NCBI GenBank assembly: GCA_907165065.1 | Contig: OU015551.1 | Span: forward strand, 682,001 to 746,000 | Source of the DNA: Caprimulgus europaeus | Lineage: Eukaryota; Chordata; Aves; Caprimulgiformes; Caprimulgidae | Length of the DNA: 64,000 bases | Direction of reading: 5' to 3' | Part shown: piece by piece, positions 1-12,500 of the stretch | How positions within the stretch are numbered: the stretch's first letter is position 1 | Layout: every line of letters starts with the position of its first letter | The notes under the pieces: generated by a model | The model's input: only the letters and a program-made list of their open reading frames with translations | Database searches by the model: none | What the model was told of the DNA's origin: nothing | Made by a program: the position numbers and the translations under genes

Positions 1-469
1 AAGGGGGAGCAGGGGTTATGAAAGCAGAATTCGAGTTGGAACCGTGCCGGAAAGTTCTATCGCGGAGGCCTGCAAGACACGAGCTACTGAAGAAACAGTC
101 AAAAGGTCCCAATGAGAAGCTGTGACAAGCTGTGATGTGCCATTTCAATTACAAGGATGAGGGGAAATATTTGGGGTGTGGTTTTTTTGTTGTTGGGGTG
201 TTTTGTTTTTTGTTTTTGTTTTGTTTTTTGGCTCATCAATATGATGAGCTTTCACGTCCCAAACCACATTCAGGTAGTTTCCAAGTCTGCTTTTTTTGTG
301 TGGAATCTACTGATCCAGACCAAAAAACCAAACAAACAGAACAGGGATGCACAGTTCTTAAGTCCTGGAGCCTTCAACACTGCCTGAAATAGTAGCTGGC
401 CTGGGGTATCCAGAGGTGCCTGCAGGATGGTGTTCACAGCAGCCTTGCAAGCAGAGCGGCTCACATCTG
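1..469 (-). other. RANBP3: RANBP3 3' untranslated region (incomplete)
   Basis: The sequence follows the TAG stop in transcript direction and runs off the window. No AATAAA or ATTAAA is present on the minus strand here, so the polyadenylation site is probably outside. At about 179-229 the plus strand is very T-rich (A-rich in the transcript) with interspersed G. The short open frames on the plus strand show no family similarity. Confidence 0.7.
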
Positions 470-513
470 CTATGTGCTGCCAGCGTTCTGCACGTCACCT
501 TCGTCATTAGGAC
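470..513 (-). CDS. RANBP3: RANBP3 exon 18, coding part (residues 565-578 and TAG stop)
   Basis: The acceptor TTTGTTTCAG is followed by [14 protein letters not shown] and a TAG at 472-470. Human ends DEGDGQTTGST, so the frame and the stop agree with the family. The exon continues leftward as 3' UTR. Confidence 0.92.
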
Positions 514-3500
514 CTGAAACAAACAAAGCAGTTCCTTGTCATAAGAAATATCTTTTGTTTCTTGCCTTAAACTAAGAGACCCAACCTGAGAAGCCTACAG
601 AAGTCTCAGATTGAGGATTTCAATGATATGAAAACTGTGGAGTTCTCCCTCCCCCATCTCACTTCTCCAAATTAAGTTCTGCCCACTGCAGAATTTGATG
701 TTCTTAACTGTCTGGTTTGGGGATCCCAGTAGCATCCCAGAGCCTAAAAGTTCCGTTTCCAGCCTCTTCAATCCACTCACTGCTTTTGTTTGTATTCATT
801 CCTTTTTTTATCCCTGCAGTGACTCAGGACAGAGGACTGGTCTGTCAAAGGTGAGATGTTCTAGGCCACAGGAAAGCAAAGCACAGGTGACTCTCGAGTC
901 AGGAGTACAGAAGGAAGCCTTCTTCAAACTCAAGACTAGTGCTTTTTTAAATTACAGTCTCCTCATGTGCAGTGAGATTACCCTCTGCTTTCCAAATAGC
1001 ACTCCACACAAGGGTCAGCCTGGATCCTGCCTGCTGAAAGCAGCCCAAGACAGTTATCTCAAGTTTTAAGTGCAAGCCTTGGCCATGTTGAAGGCAAAAA
1101 TGAAACTCCAGACCCTTTAGAAATCCTGTAAACAAAGCTTGAACTTATTGAAGCACAGATAACCTCAGCTAAACAGTGACATGTAAAAGGCAATTCAAGC
1201 AACAAGTCTTGTTCCACAGACACCTGTGAGAAGTGACAGGCCAGGTGCACAGCTAAAATACACCACTGTAGAGCAGACAGGCTGCCTTAAAGAATGACAG
1301 AGAAAAATGTGTGGAAAACAGGAAACTCCACCATCTTTCTTGCTTACCACTTCCAGCTGATCCTGAAGGTGCAATGACATCGTCATCGCTGTCCTCCTCG
1401 TTTGACTGCGTGACCTCTGGCTCAGGTACCACATTCTTCACTTCCTGCTCTTGCTCCACTCTACTCCTCAAGGCCAAGATGCGATGGTGCAACGCAGCGT
1501 ACAACTGCCCTGTGTCTTTAGAGCTTGCCTACAGTTGTTTAATATTCAGAAACAAGAAAAAAGGGCAAGGAATTACAACAGGAGAAAACACTGCTGACAT
1601 CACACACACCAGTCACACCAATTTCACAGCCTACTTCTCATTTTTCTCATACACAGTTCTCCAAACGAGGTCAGAATGAGTTGTGGCACACACAGCATGA
1701 TGCCAGATATACTGAGAGTATATTCCTCTCTGCTCAGCACCACCTCCCTCTGGCTAACACCACCAGTATTAGCTGATTTTATACAACCCTCTTCACCCAG
1801 GAGTCACACAGCTTTCCCAACACCTCCCAAAAGCTTATGCTAAAAACATCTTTAATGGAAAAGTTTGTCCTGTGTGGATTTTCCCAGGTTTGTCAATCAC
1901 TCACCTTCACATATTAGTTAACCATAATCAAATCACTTAATTGTTTCATGATGCACTGATGAAAAATTTCCACATAAGATATAATGAGAAAATTGAAAAT
2001 GGACAGGCAGTCAGGCAGTGATTATTCAATTATTTTTAAAAAAAGTTATTTTTCCATTCTTTTATACTGGCCAACTCTTTCACAGCAAAGAATGTGACAA
2101 CCTGTCCAAGAAGAGATCTCCTCTACTCTAAGGCTAATGGCCACTTCATGCCTTCAAAAGAATCAATTTCTAAGCCTAGAAAACTAAGTATTTAATGGAC
2201 ATTATTTAAAAGGGAACTCTTAGAACACTATGAAACTCTGTCCTCACTATATCAATTAAATCCTCTTATTAACTACCATTACTGTTACCCCAAGTTAACT
2301 GTAAGGTAACTATCCCAGTTCTCAGATTCTTTAAGAAAAAAACCTGTTTCCATGCTCCTCATCTGTCACTTAAATCTGTCACCTCTGTATCTGCAAAATT
2401 CCCCTGCAATGAGCTGCAGTGAATAAATTATTCCAAACAAGATACTTTTTATCAATATTAACATCTATAGTGAATAATGTGATCACAGATTAACTCAAAC
2501 TTTTCAAATCTAAAAAAATGCTGAGAAAAAAGTTATCCATTAATTTCACTGCTTTTTGTTCACTGATGGATAGTCAAGATCATCAAATTCCACTCTGGGT
2601 CTCCAGGTCCCAGTCCTACAAACAGGGTGTCACAAGGAAAGCTGACCACTTGTCACTGTTCTCTTGGTTTCTGATCCATAAGAACAGTGCAAGTCAAAAG
2701 GAGGTGTTCAGACCTCTTGAAGCCCATAAGTGCTCTTAGCAGACATTGGACAAAGCCCCTTCTTTCTCTTGCTGACTGTTATCATCATCTCCCAAGTGTT
2801 TAACAATTCTGAGATTGCTGTTTCCCCATTCAGCAAGCACAGAAATCACTTTCTCTGTCCTGCTACTGCTTGGAATACTCTATATTAAAAAAAAAATAAA
2901 AGTTAAAATGTGTTACCCTTAGCTACTAACACAGTGCTCTTGACAGATATTTAGTGTTCCACTTCCCATGTACAGAGATGATGACAGCTTTCCCACACTA
3001 CAAACTGTATTCTGGCAGGTCTTCATCTTGGTTCAGCTATTACACAGCAATCTATGAAATGCCTATTTCTCTTGATAGTAAAAAATGATTTGCATTAATC
3101 TGACACTAGAGTTACAGTCTCAGGAGGTGTGGAACAGATCCCATGACTCCAGGGGTCAATACTCTGGACAATCTGGTTTCCTAGGGCAGCCTTTTATATG
3201 GAATTGCTTCACAATGAGCAGGGCTTTTCAAGCAAAGTCTGCCAAGCCCCTTGTCTTTGGGAAATGAGGGGTGGTAAGGAGGCAGGGTGCAAAGAAGAAT
3301 GGGAATGTTACCTCAACTCTAACTTAAGCAAGCACCAGTTTAAGTAGGAAGGTTAAGATGTAACCAAAGAACAGTACTCACTGATATAAGAAAGACTTTA
3401 ACTCCCTGGTCCTCTGTATCCATGGCGGTGATCCGGATACTCTTCTCACTGGCTTTATCAATCTGCATCTGAGCCCAGAGCTTGGTATTTAAGATTAACC

Positions 3501-6500
3501 TGAGACTCCCCTGAGTCCTCATCACTAAAACAAACATGCAAGACCAGTTAGGTGGAAAAAGACACAACAGGAAGCTCAAAACACCCAAGATGGCTTTTTA
3601 TTGTGTGAATGTTTAAGTCTCTTTACAACAAATATCAGGGGAAAGCGCCTAAAAAAGGAATCTTGTCACAACTGTTAATGAGCAGAATGTAGGCTGTTAA
3701 AGATTATCAGCCATGTCTAAAGATATTTAGTCCAAAGTCTTAATACACCAAAGTTGAGTGGTTGGATCTGAGCTGATAATCTCCAGCTCATGCACATTCC
3801 AGCCAGTCTGAACAATTGTGCAGAGACCTCCCCAGCCACGAGCACCCCGGCCCAAACAGCAAAGAGCCCAGATCTGAAGCACATTACCATAGATTTTAGT
3901 CAGATATTCTAGTGGCTAAATACAGCTTGCTTTTATGGGGGAAAGAGTAACTTGAACCTTGGTACAGCAGGAGGATATTAAAAGATGCCCTCTTTGGAGG
4001 AAATGGCCATAAACAGAAGCCAGAGAAAAGGTCCAAACTGTTTCTGAGTTGCTGTAGCTAAGACGTGACCTAAACTGGATGCTGTTGTGTGCCATGGCCT
4101 ATGACAACAGCACTGACTGTCACCCAGTACCTCACTTCCCCTGGTTCCTCTTACCCAGCCGAGACTGTAATGTTCCATCATCTGTCGAGGCCATGTCATT
4201 GAGTCTCAGAAGTCCTCGACCTCTTTCCACCCAAGACTGAGAGTTTTTATCAAATACAAACAGCTTGCACTGAATCTGTAACAGAAAATATCTCTGTAGC
4301 ACAGTGGTTGACTGAAGTAATAATATATTTCATATTTGGTGAAAAAAATTTCAGATTTCATATTGGAATTTTACACTGTTTATAGCTGTGGAAAACCTCT
4401 CTTTTGCAGTAACTTCCTCGAAATATTGTCAGGTTTCATAAGGTTTTATTAACAGAAGCTATATATTCTTAAAGAATTCCTGTGTTCAAGGTCAAACAAC
4501 AAGAACAATTTTCAGATAAGGTACAAACTTTCACAGAGGAAACTTATTGTGACAAGAGACTGGGTAAGAGTCATTTATACTCTTAAATCAGTCAATTCTC
4601 CAAAGTCTTAGATGCCCTTTGCACCACTGAGGGTCGTGTTTGTTGCTGGGAATACCCAGCACAAGGAAAGCAAAGCAAAATTCCTCCTGTATTAAGGAAG
4701 AAAGGATGAACAAATGTTAGCCAATTCATAAAGCCTGGCCCACAGAAAGTCATGAATAAACATCAGGTATTTTTCCTGCCTTCCTGGTTCAGAAGTTTGG
4801 AAAAATGCATCTTTTGTACTGTCTAATGGTAGGACTACTCCTGCTTCCCATAAACACACCCTTTTTCTTGCCCTCTATATCCCACTCTCTAATGCACCTT
4901 CCCTGTCAGCACTGAGGTGTCATACTTGAAGCCATCACCTCTCAAGTTCCTCACAAGAGGTGCATGCACCAGCTGGAGAATATATTTCCACTTTCATTCC
5001 CTTACTTTCTCTCATTTTCTCCACCACAGAACACCTAGCTCTGTATATTTCATTTCTGCAACATTAACATGGTTTTGCCTGTACAAATCTCCTTCAGGAT
5101 TCCAGTGCATGAAATTTTGCAGGAAAAAAAGAGCAGACATGAGGCAAGAGGTCTGTGAAGTCAGAAAATATTCATGCAGATATTATAAAGTACACAACTG
5201 CTAAAAGTTATGGGTTTCTTAAGTGAAACAGGACTCATCCCTCCAGTGTCCTGTTTGATTACATGAAGCATCCAGGAGGTTCTGAATTACACAGAAACAG
5301 ACCAGAACAACTATTTAAAGACCATTCATGGCTGGTAAGAAGTCCAAGACACAAACATTACAGATTATTGTTTTGCAGGATAACACAAGTGTTACTGACA
5401 TGCCTTAGCTACTGACACAGCACATCTGTTTGGTGTCAGAATAGACCAAAGTTTGGCTGTAAAAGCAAGAAGTAATCCTTAAAAAATAATGCAGTTCAGG
5501 TGCTGAGAAAATTAAGATCTGAAGGAAAAAACCCTATAATTAGAGAATAAAGAGAGGAGAAAAAAAATATAATATACCATCTAGTTTTACAGGAAAACCC
5601 TGCACATTTTTCTTAAGGACATACTGAAGTTAATAAGAATATTTAAGTTAATAAATAACTATGATGTTAAATAAATCACTATTAAAATCAGGAAGTTTTA
5701 AATCATGACCAAATGTCCTCCTAAAACCTCACTAATTCAATTAAGTACCTTAAGACAAATTCCTCAGTACTGTTTCTGGTTTCTGCTACACAAGAAATGA
5801 GATTGCTGGTGTAATAGTCTATTCTGAGCTTTAAAAAAAATAAATCTTCAGAGGCACAATAATTAAAGAATTTAAAAATATTTAGTTCATTTGAATTTTC
5901 CTCAAATAATTGTTTTGGAGAACAAATGTGATTAATTCAGGCAAAAATTGACTGGATGGTCCAAACACTAAAATTTATTCAGAAAGAGGAAAGTAAGAAA
6001 CAACAAAGTAAGAATCTGATAATAAATACCCAAAGTAAAGTACATTGGAGATAGAGAGGATGGCTGAGTTGTGGGGAATCAGGTGATGGGCAGTCACTGG
6101 ACATCCATCCAAATCCCCATAAACTCAAAGCTCCTCTGCTTTATTGGTTTCTTACCTGCAAGACGTTACTTTCAGCTTCCTCCCCAGTAATCACTTCCAC
6201 CTTGGCTAGCAAGCACTTCCTTGCTGTTGCTTTAGTATAGGCTGCTGCAGACTCTGCCAGCGACTCTGAGATGTTGTTAGCTGAACAACATTTTGAAAGG
6301 TTGAGAATGATTAGTGTGGAATTATGGAAGATCCATAAAGGTCTCCCCAGAATACCAGAATTTTGAGAAATAAAGTACAAAAAGACAGACATCAATAGAA
6401 TCCCAGAGTGTCAGGGAGTGGAAGGGACCTCGAAAGCTCATCCAGTCCAACCCCCTGCCTGAGCAGGAACACCTGGATGAGATCACACAGGAAGGTGTCC

Positions 6501-9500
6501 AGGTGGGTCTTGAATGTCTCCAGAGAAGGAGACTCCACACCCTCCCTGGGCAGCCTGTCCCAGGGCTCTGGCACCCTCACAGGAAAGAAGTTCTTTCTCA
6601 AATTTAAGCAGAACCTCCTGTGTTCCAGCTCACACCCACTGCCCCTTGTCCTATCACTGGTCATCACTGAGAAGAGCCTGGCTCCATCCTCCTCACACTC
6701 ACCCTTCAGATATTTATAAACATTAATGAGGTCCCCCCTCAGCCTCCTCTTCTCCAAGCTAAAGAGCCCCAGCTCCCTCAGCCTTTCCTCATCAGGGAGA
6801 TGCTCCACTCCCTTCATCACCTTGGTGGCTCTGTGCTGGACTCTCTCCAGCAGTTCCCTGTCCTTCTTGAACTGTGGGGCCCAGAACTGGACACAATATT
6901 CCAGATGTGGCCTCACAGGGCAGAGTAGAGGGGGAGGAGAACCTCTCTGGACCTACTGACCACAGCCCTTCTAATGCCCCCCAGGATGCCATTGGCCTTC
7001 CTGGCCACAAGGGCCCAGTGCTGGCTCATGGCCACCCTGCTGTCCAGCAGGACCCCCACATCCCTTTCCCCTACACTGCTCTCCAGGAGATCATCTCCCA
7101 ACCTATACTGGAACCTGGGGTTGTTCCAGGACTGGAAGTTAAAGTTTGTGTTTTAAGACTTGTTTTAAAAGCACAAGACGACACAAGTGACAAGAGGGAA
7201 GTTACCAAAAACTTTTGTCCCCGCACACATTATTTCAAAGCCTTTGCTAACGAATCCAGCAGTACCAGTACTGCCCCCAGCTACACAGCTGTGCCGACAC
7301 ATGTACAGCACAATTCATTTCCACCTGTATTTTGGCTCTCTAGCAGCTTGCTGGAGAAAACCCAGAGCTCCCAAAATTTCCAGAAAATCTTGCCAATCTG
7401 AAGAGCCACAGAAATCTAGAATTCAGCAAACAGTTCTTGGTTCAAGCAACACATTTGGTGCACCCACTCAACACAACATACTCAGACATTCAGCCACTGG
7501 AAGTAAAATAGAATTGTTAAAAAAACCAGTTTGCCACATTTCTTCTACACTTTGTAGGTCCAAGTACCTGCTCTGTTAATTCCTTTAACTTTCATTCTGC
7601 TGAAGATATTCCCAATACCACAGAATGGCCATGAAAAAGACAGTGTTTGTGGTTAATATTAGAGACAAAAGGACAAGAGAATCTGTAACACCCAGCATGT
7701 CACCTCCCACCCCCAGCCTGTATCTTTGGTTACAGGAGACGGCAAAGGCAACATAAAAATGTGTTGTTTTTTTTTTATGAAGTATGAGATATTGAAAAAT
7801 GCAATCATTTAAACAAGGATTAACTACCATTCCTAAAAGAATATTTTGTTTTTCACCTTTCTCTGGTGTGGCTTCCTGAGAAGATGATTCAGACCCAGAC
7901 TCTGTAGCAGCATTTTCCTTACTACTCTCTGTACTGCCTTCACTTGATTTTGGTGGACTCTATCACAAAAAGAAGAGAAGGTAAACAGAAGAGAGAACAC
8001 ATACATTAATTTTGCAGAACAAGACTAGTAATTAATTACTGAGGGAAGTCTTAGTGTTTATAAATCACACAGCAAAAGCAGAATCCCACAGATGACAGCT
8101 TTCACAGTAAGAGCTATCCTGCTACCCCTGCCAAGGAACTGAATGGAGCACGACCTGAAAACCAGTTCAAATTATTTTCCCCTGAACTGAAACCAAATTT
8201 CAACACTTATTCTGAAGTTATGTTCAATAAAGCAAATCAAATTCAGCTCCTGACTGAATCTCTTGCTGGGTGGTCAGACAGGTAGGAATGCACAGCATTG
8301 AACGCTTCCCTTTTGTACCAGCATGGCAATAAACGCAGGAGAAGGGAACAGCGAGGCACTACGAGTTACACCTTAGGCTGGTGCACAGTAACCAGAATTT
8401 CCTGCATTGTACCTCAGTACTGAGGCATCTGCCTTACTGCTGGGCTTGAAATCCCACCCCTGGGATTTCCTGACACTGGTAGAGCTTGGCAGGGCAATCC
8501 TGGAGAGCACTGCTGCTGCAGACAAGAGCTCATAACGAAACCCTGACACTGCACTCACAATAAGTTACCTACAAGGGAAAGCACTGAGAGAAAACCATGC
8601 TCCAGTGACAAATATCACTCCAGCTTCTCAGAATTCCTGACTGAGCATCCATAATGCAAGCAACTCACAAAGTTACATTTCACACACAGCAGATACTCAC
8701 TAGGACTCGCTCACTCATGTTCTGTCCAAACACAAACTTGTTGCTGGATGCATCTGCACTGTTCGTAGAGTTCTCTACACTGAAAAAAAAAAAAAACAAC
8801 CAACCAAAAAAACCAGGTTTTATAAGTCAGGAAAATATCTGTTTATCTTCTACTGAAAATTCCTCAAAAAGTGAGCAATTGTCACACTGGCTTTAAAAAT
8901 TACACACTGGTTGACACAAACATAAGCAAGAATTAATTCCACTTTGTAACATGAGAACACATACTGCTTTTGCAGAATAAGAATTTTCTCAGAATGATGG
9001 CAAATTATTTTGTCATTGTCAATATCTTCCCTTTAGATATCTAATTACATATTAAGAAATGCTGAATGCCAAGTGAGGGCTTAATGTTTAATCATATAAC
9101 ATGCTTTTTTTTTAAAAAACAGTATTCTACATGCACAAACTTGAGCCACTCCAGGTTTTTAGGTCAGTTTTCTCAGAAAGGGAAAGAACTGAAACAGAAA
9201 CACTTGCAATATCCTAACTGAAGCAAAGGTAGGAGGGATAAGCAATGCATTGTAGTTAACTAGCTGCAATGCTACAGCCTTCCCAAGGAGTTTCACAATC
9301 AAATCTCAGCCCTCACATCTTCCTGGTGGAGTGATCTTCCTCCCACATGGTACTTCTATTAACAAATTTTAAGTCTTATTTAGAAAGGACAAAAGTTTTA
9401 CTGTTTTACAGACTCAAAAACTTAACAAGTCATTGTTCATCTGCCTTCCCTTCAGGCACACCTCTCAGATCAACTCCCTTACTGAGTGAACATGCAGAAC

Positions 9501-12500
9501 ACAGAGCACTTGGAATCAAGCCTACGTGCACTTCACTGAGTTTGGGAAACAGGGGCACAGAAGTCACCCCACGATTCAAGCAGCACCAAACAGACCTCTC
9601 AATTGTGCAGGTAGAAGTTGCTACTTGTGAATAAGGAGATTCAAAGAACAGAAAATTCTCTAGGGAAGAGAAGTTTTGCCACCCAAGGGAATGGAATCCC
9701 ACAGTTCTGAGCTCCAAATGCCAACTGGGAGCTCAGTGTGACCTGCTGATATCTCCCATGTGTCCATGGCACACATTTTTATAGGACCTGGCAGTGTGTT
9801 CCTCAAAGGGAGGAGTTTTCAGTTCACAAGCAGACTGCCACAGTGTCTTGCCATCTCAGCTGGAAACCAGATCCAACTCCACTTAGAGATGCTTTTTTTA
9901 AAGGGCAAACTCAAAACGAGGTTTCTGCCAATTGACCTACCACAAATAAATCCTCCCAAAGCCTAAACTGAAGTATGGCAGTGGATGTCATATGAGCTGA
10001 AAGATGTACACAAATATTCCAGTATTTGAAGCCCACATATCAGAAGTTACTGTCTGCCAAATGTATAAAGTCTGACAGTGTCTCTGGAGAGGCGCTGACC
10101 TGGCACACACAGTGTCACTCTGGTGTTCTCTGCCTCTCCCATGCATCACTGGAAAAGCTCAGCTTCAGAAGGGATTAAGACTGCAAACCTGCCTAGTGCC
10201 TACTTTGTGGTGAAAACAGGCCCTTGTAGTCTTCATTTTTAAGACCAAGGCAAGCACACCTTGGTGATTTTGCTACGATTATTTCACAGCCTCAAACAAT
10301 CTGCAGGCCAGGCTCTTGCAGGAGCAGAGGTGTTGCTCTACTCTACTGCTCTCAGTGGGATTTTCCCCCCATGCTTTTCCAGCTATTACTCACATTCACA
10401 GCTCTGTGTAGTAAGAAATTATCTTCTGTCTTCTACTCTTTCTGTAATATTACTTGATTTTATTTTTTTACCACTACTGAACTAACATTTTCAGAGACAC
10501 ATCACCATCTTGGCTCTAAGCACAGGCTGTCAGTTCAGAGTTTATCACTGTACACACAGAATTAGCACAGTTTTCTCCTGGCTGCCTCACTCACATATAA
10601 GTGCATCAAATTTCTCCTGATGCTATCACCTAACCAGAAATTTCTCTCAAAGACCTCCTATAGGGAGGCTCCTGCTTATTCATACCAGCCCTCTGTATAG
10701 CTCTGAAAAGCTTATTAGCATGAGCAAATAACTTGGGTTTTTAAACCATTCTTCCCTTTATCTACACCACACATGAAACATGCTGAACAAATGCAGCAGA
10801 GATCTCTACAGGATCCTACTGGCAGCTCCAATTTATTTCATCACTATTTCTTTTTAATTGTTCATGAGAAGACTTCTCTCATCTTATGCTTGTTAGTTTT
10901 CTGAAGAGACTTTGGTGAAGACCTGGTCAAGTAAATGGTGTCAAATGCATCTCCCTTGACCAGATGATTGAGGATTCCCTCAGATCTGAAGTTGGCCACC
11001 TCATTCTTTAGAAGCCCAGGCTTCCACTGGCCCAGTATAAGCCCTGCATCCAATAAAGAACAGAATCACAAGGAATTTTTGAACACAGAATAAGCAAAAC
11101 TGTCCTCTAGTCTGCAGTCTCACCTGGAACTGATGTACTGTAGAAAATAATTTGTTGCAGAAGGTGTGTCTGATGTAGGAAGGCCGGCACTCTGCACGTC
11201 GGCAGCTTCATCGCTTTCATTTCCTAGCTATAGAAAGGACAAGTATAAATTGACCATCTTCACAACTGATCACAAAGTTTTCAGCTCCTTCTTTCCCAAG
11301 ATAAAGTTCCATCCACAAACACTTTCTACAATAAAACCACCTAAGCCTGCATCCCAGGGCACAGGTTTGAACCCAGGCTGCCTTATTTTAATTTTCTCAT
11401 TTTCTGTGAAGTCTTGGTTGCATGGGAGCATCTTAAGAACACATTTCAACTTAATTCTGACCCAAAATATAAAAGAAAACATTCCATTGCACTGAGCTTT
11501 TGTGTTACCTATGATTGCAGTAGATGTGTTTATTTTTAAGAAAGCTTCTTGCACTACTAAACAGTATCAATTTATTTTTTAAACTCTGAAAGACCAGTTT
11601 TACTGTGTTCACAGCTTCTAACGTTGCACAGGTTTTAAACCTGTTATATAGTGGCTTCAAAGTACTTCATACACAGTGTCTGATGCTCATGCCAACAAAT
11701 GATCTGTTCCACTGCAGCTTATCCTCACTAAACACATCAACTCTTAGTCATGGTAACAGAGACGTGCTTACCTTAACTCTGTCTCTTAAGTTCTGCCCAA
11801 ATACAAAGGCTTGCTGTGCATTTAGCTCTGCCTTCTCACAGCTGTCCTCATCTGAAGTATTGTTGGACTCTTTTTTCTGACATTCTCCTGCCTAAAGAAA
11901 AGACATTGAAAACTTTTGCCTAGGTAAATGAGTTTCTTTAAACCAAAACCACATTATGGTAAGGTGAGTCGCACAGTCATTTCCAATGACAAGCCAATAA
12001 CATCTCCAGAGCTACAAGGCAAATATTGCATTAAAAAAAAAATCCTCTGTGGTTGTTTAGAACTTCTTAACAAATCACACAACAGTTCAGGTTCAAGGTG
12101 ATCTGTAACAATCTCATGGTCCAAACCATGCCCAAAGCAGCATCAACTCCAAAATCATGCTATGGTACCTGTGACCTCGTACAGCCCTGTCCCAAAAAAA
12201 TCCAAGTATGGCAGTTTCACAGTTTGGGAGCCTTGTTCAATGGTGGCTGCACTAAATATGATCACTGTGTCCTAACACCCAACTGGAATCCCCCTTCCCC
12301 ACAGTGACAGCCTCTCATTTGTTTGGTAGGCACTTCCAAGTCTCATTCTCTCTTGCTGCAGCCCACCACTGACAGCTGAGAACAACTCAATCCCCTCTCC
12401 CCTAGTCCAAGCAGAACATCTCATCTTTGTCACTCTCTGACCAGACATGCTCCAGCCACTAGTCACCTCAGTGGTCTGTAAGTGTCTTTCATGTACTGAC

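Noticed and set aside
6392..6916. 174-codon open frame as a host gene
   Set aside because: It is the C-terminal part of CR1 ORF2 reading into the element's 3' end, 5'-truncated and with a frame break upstream.
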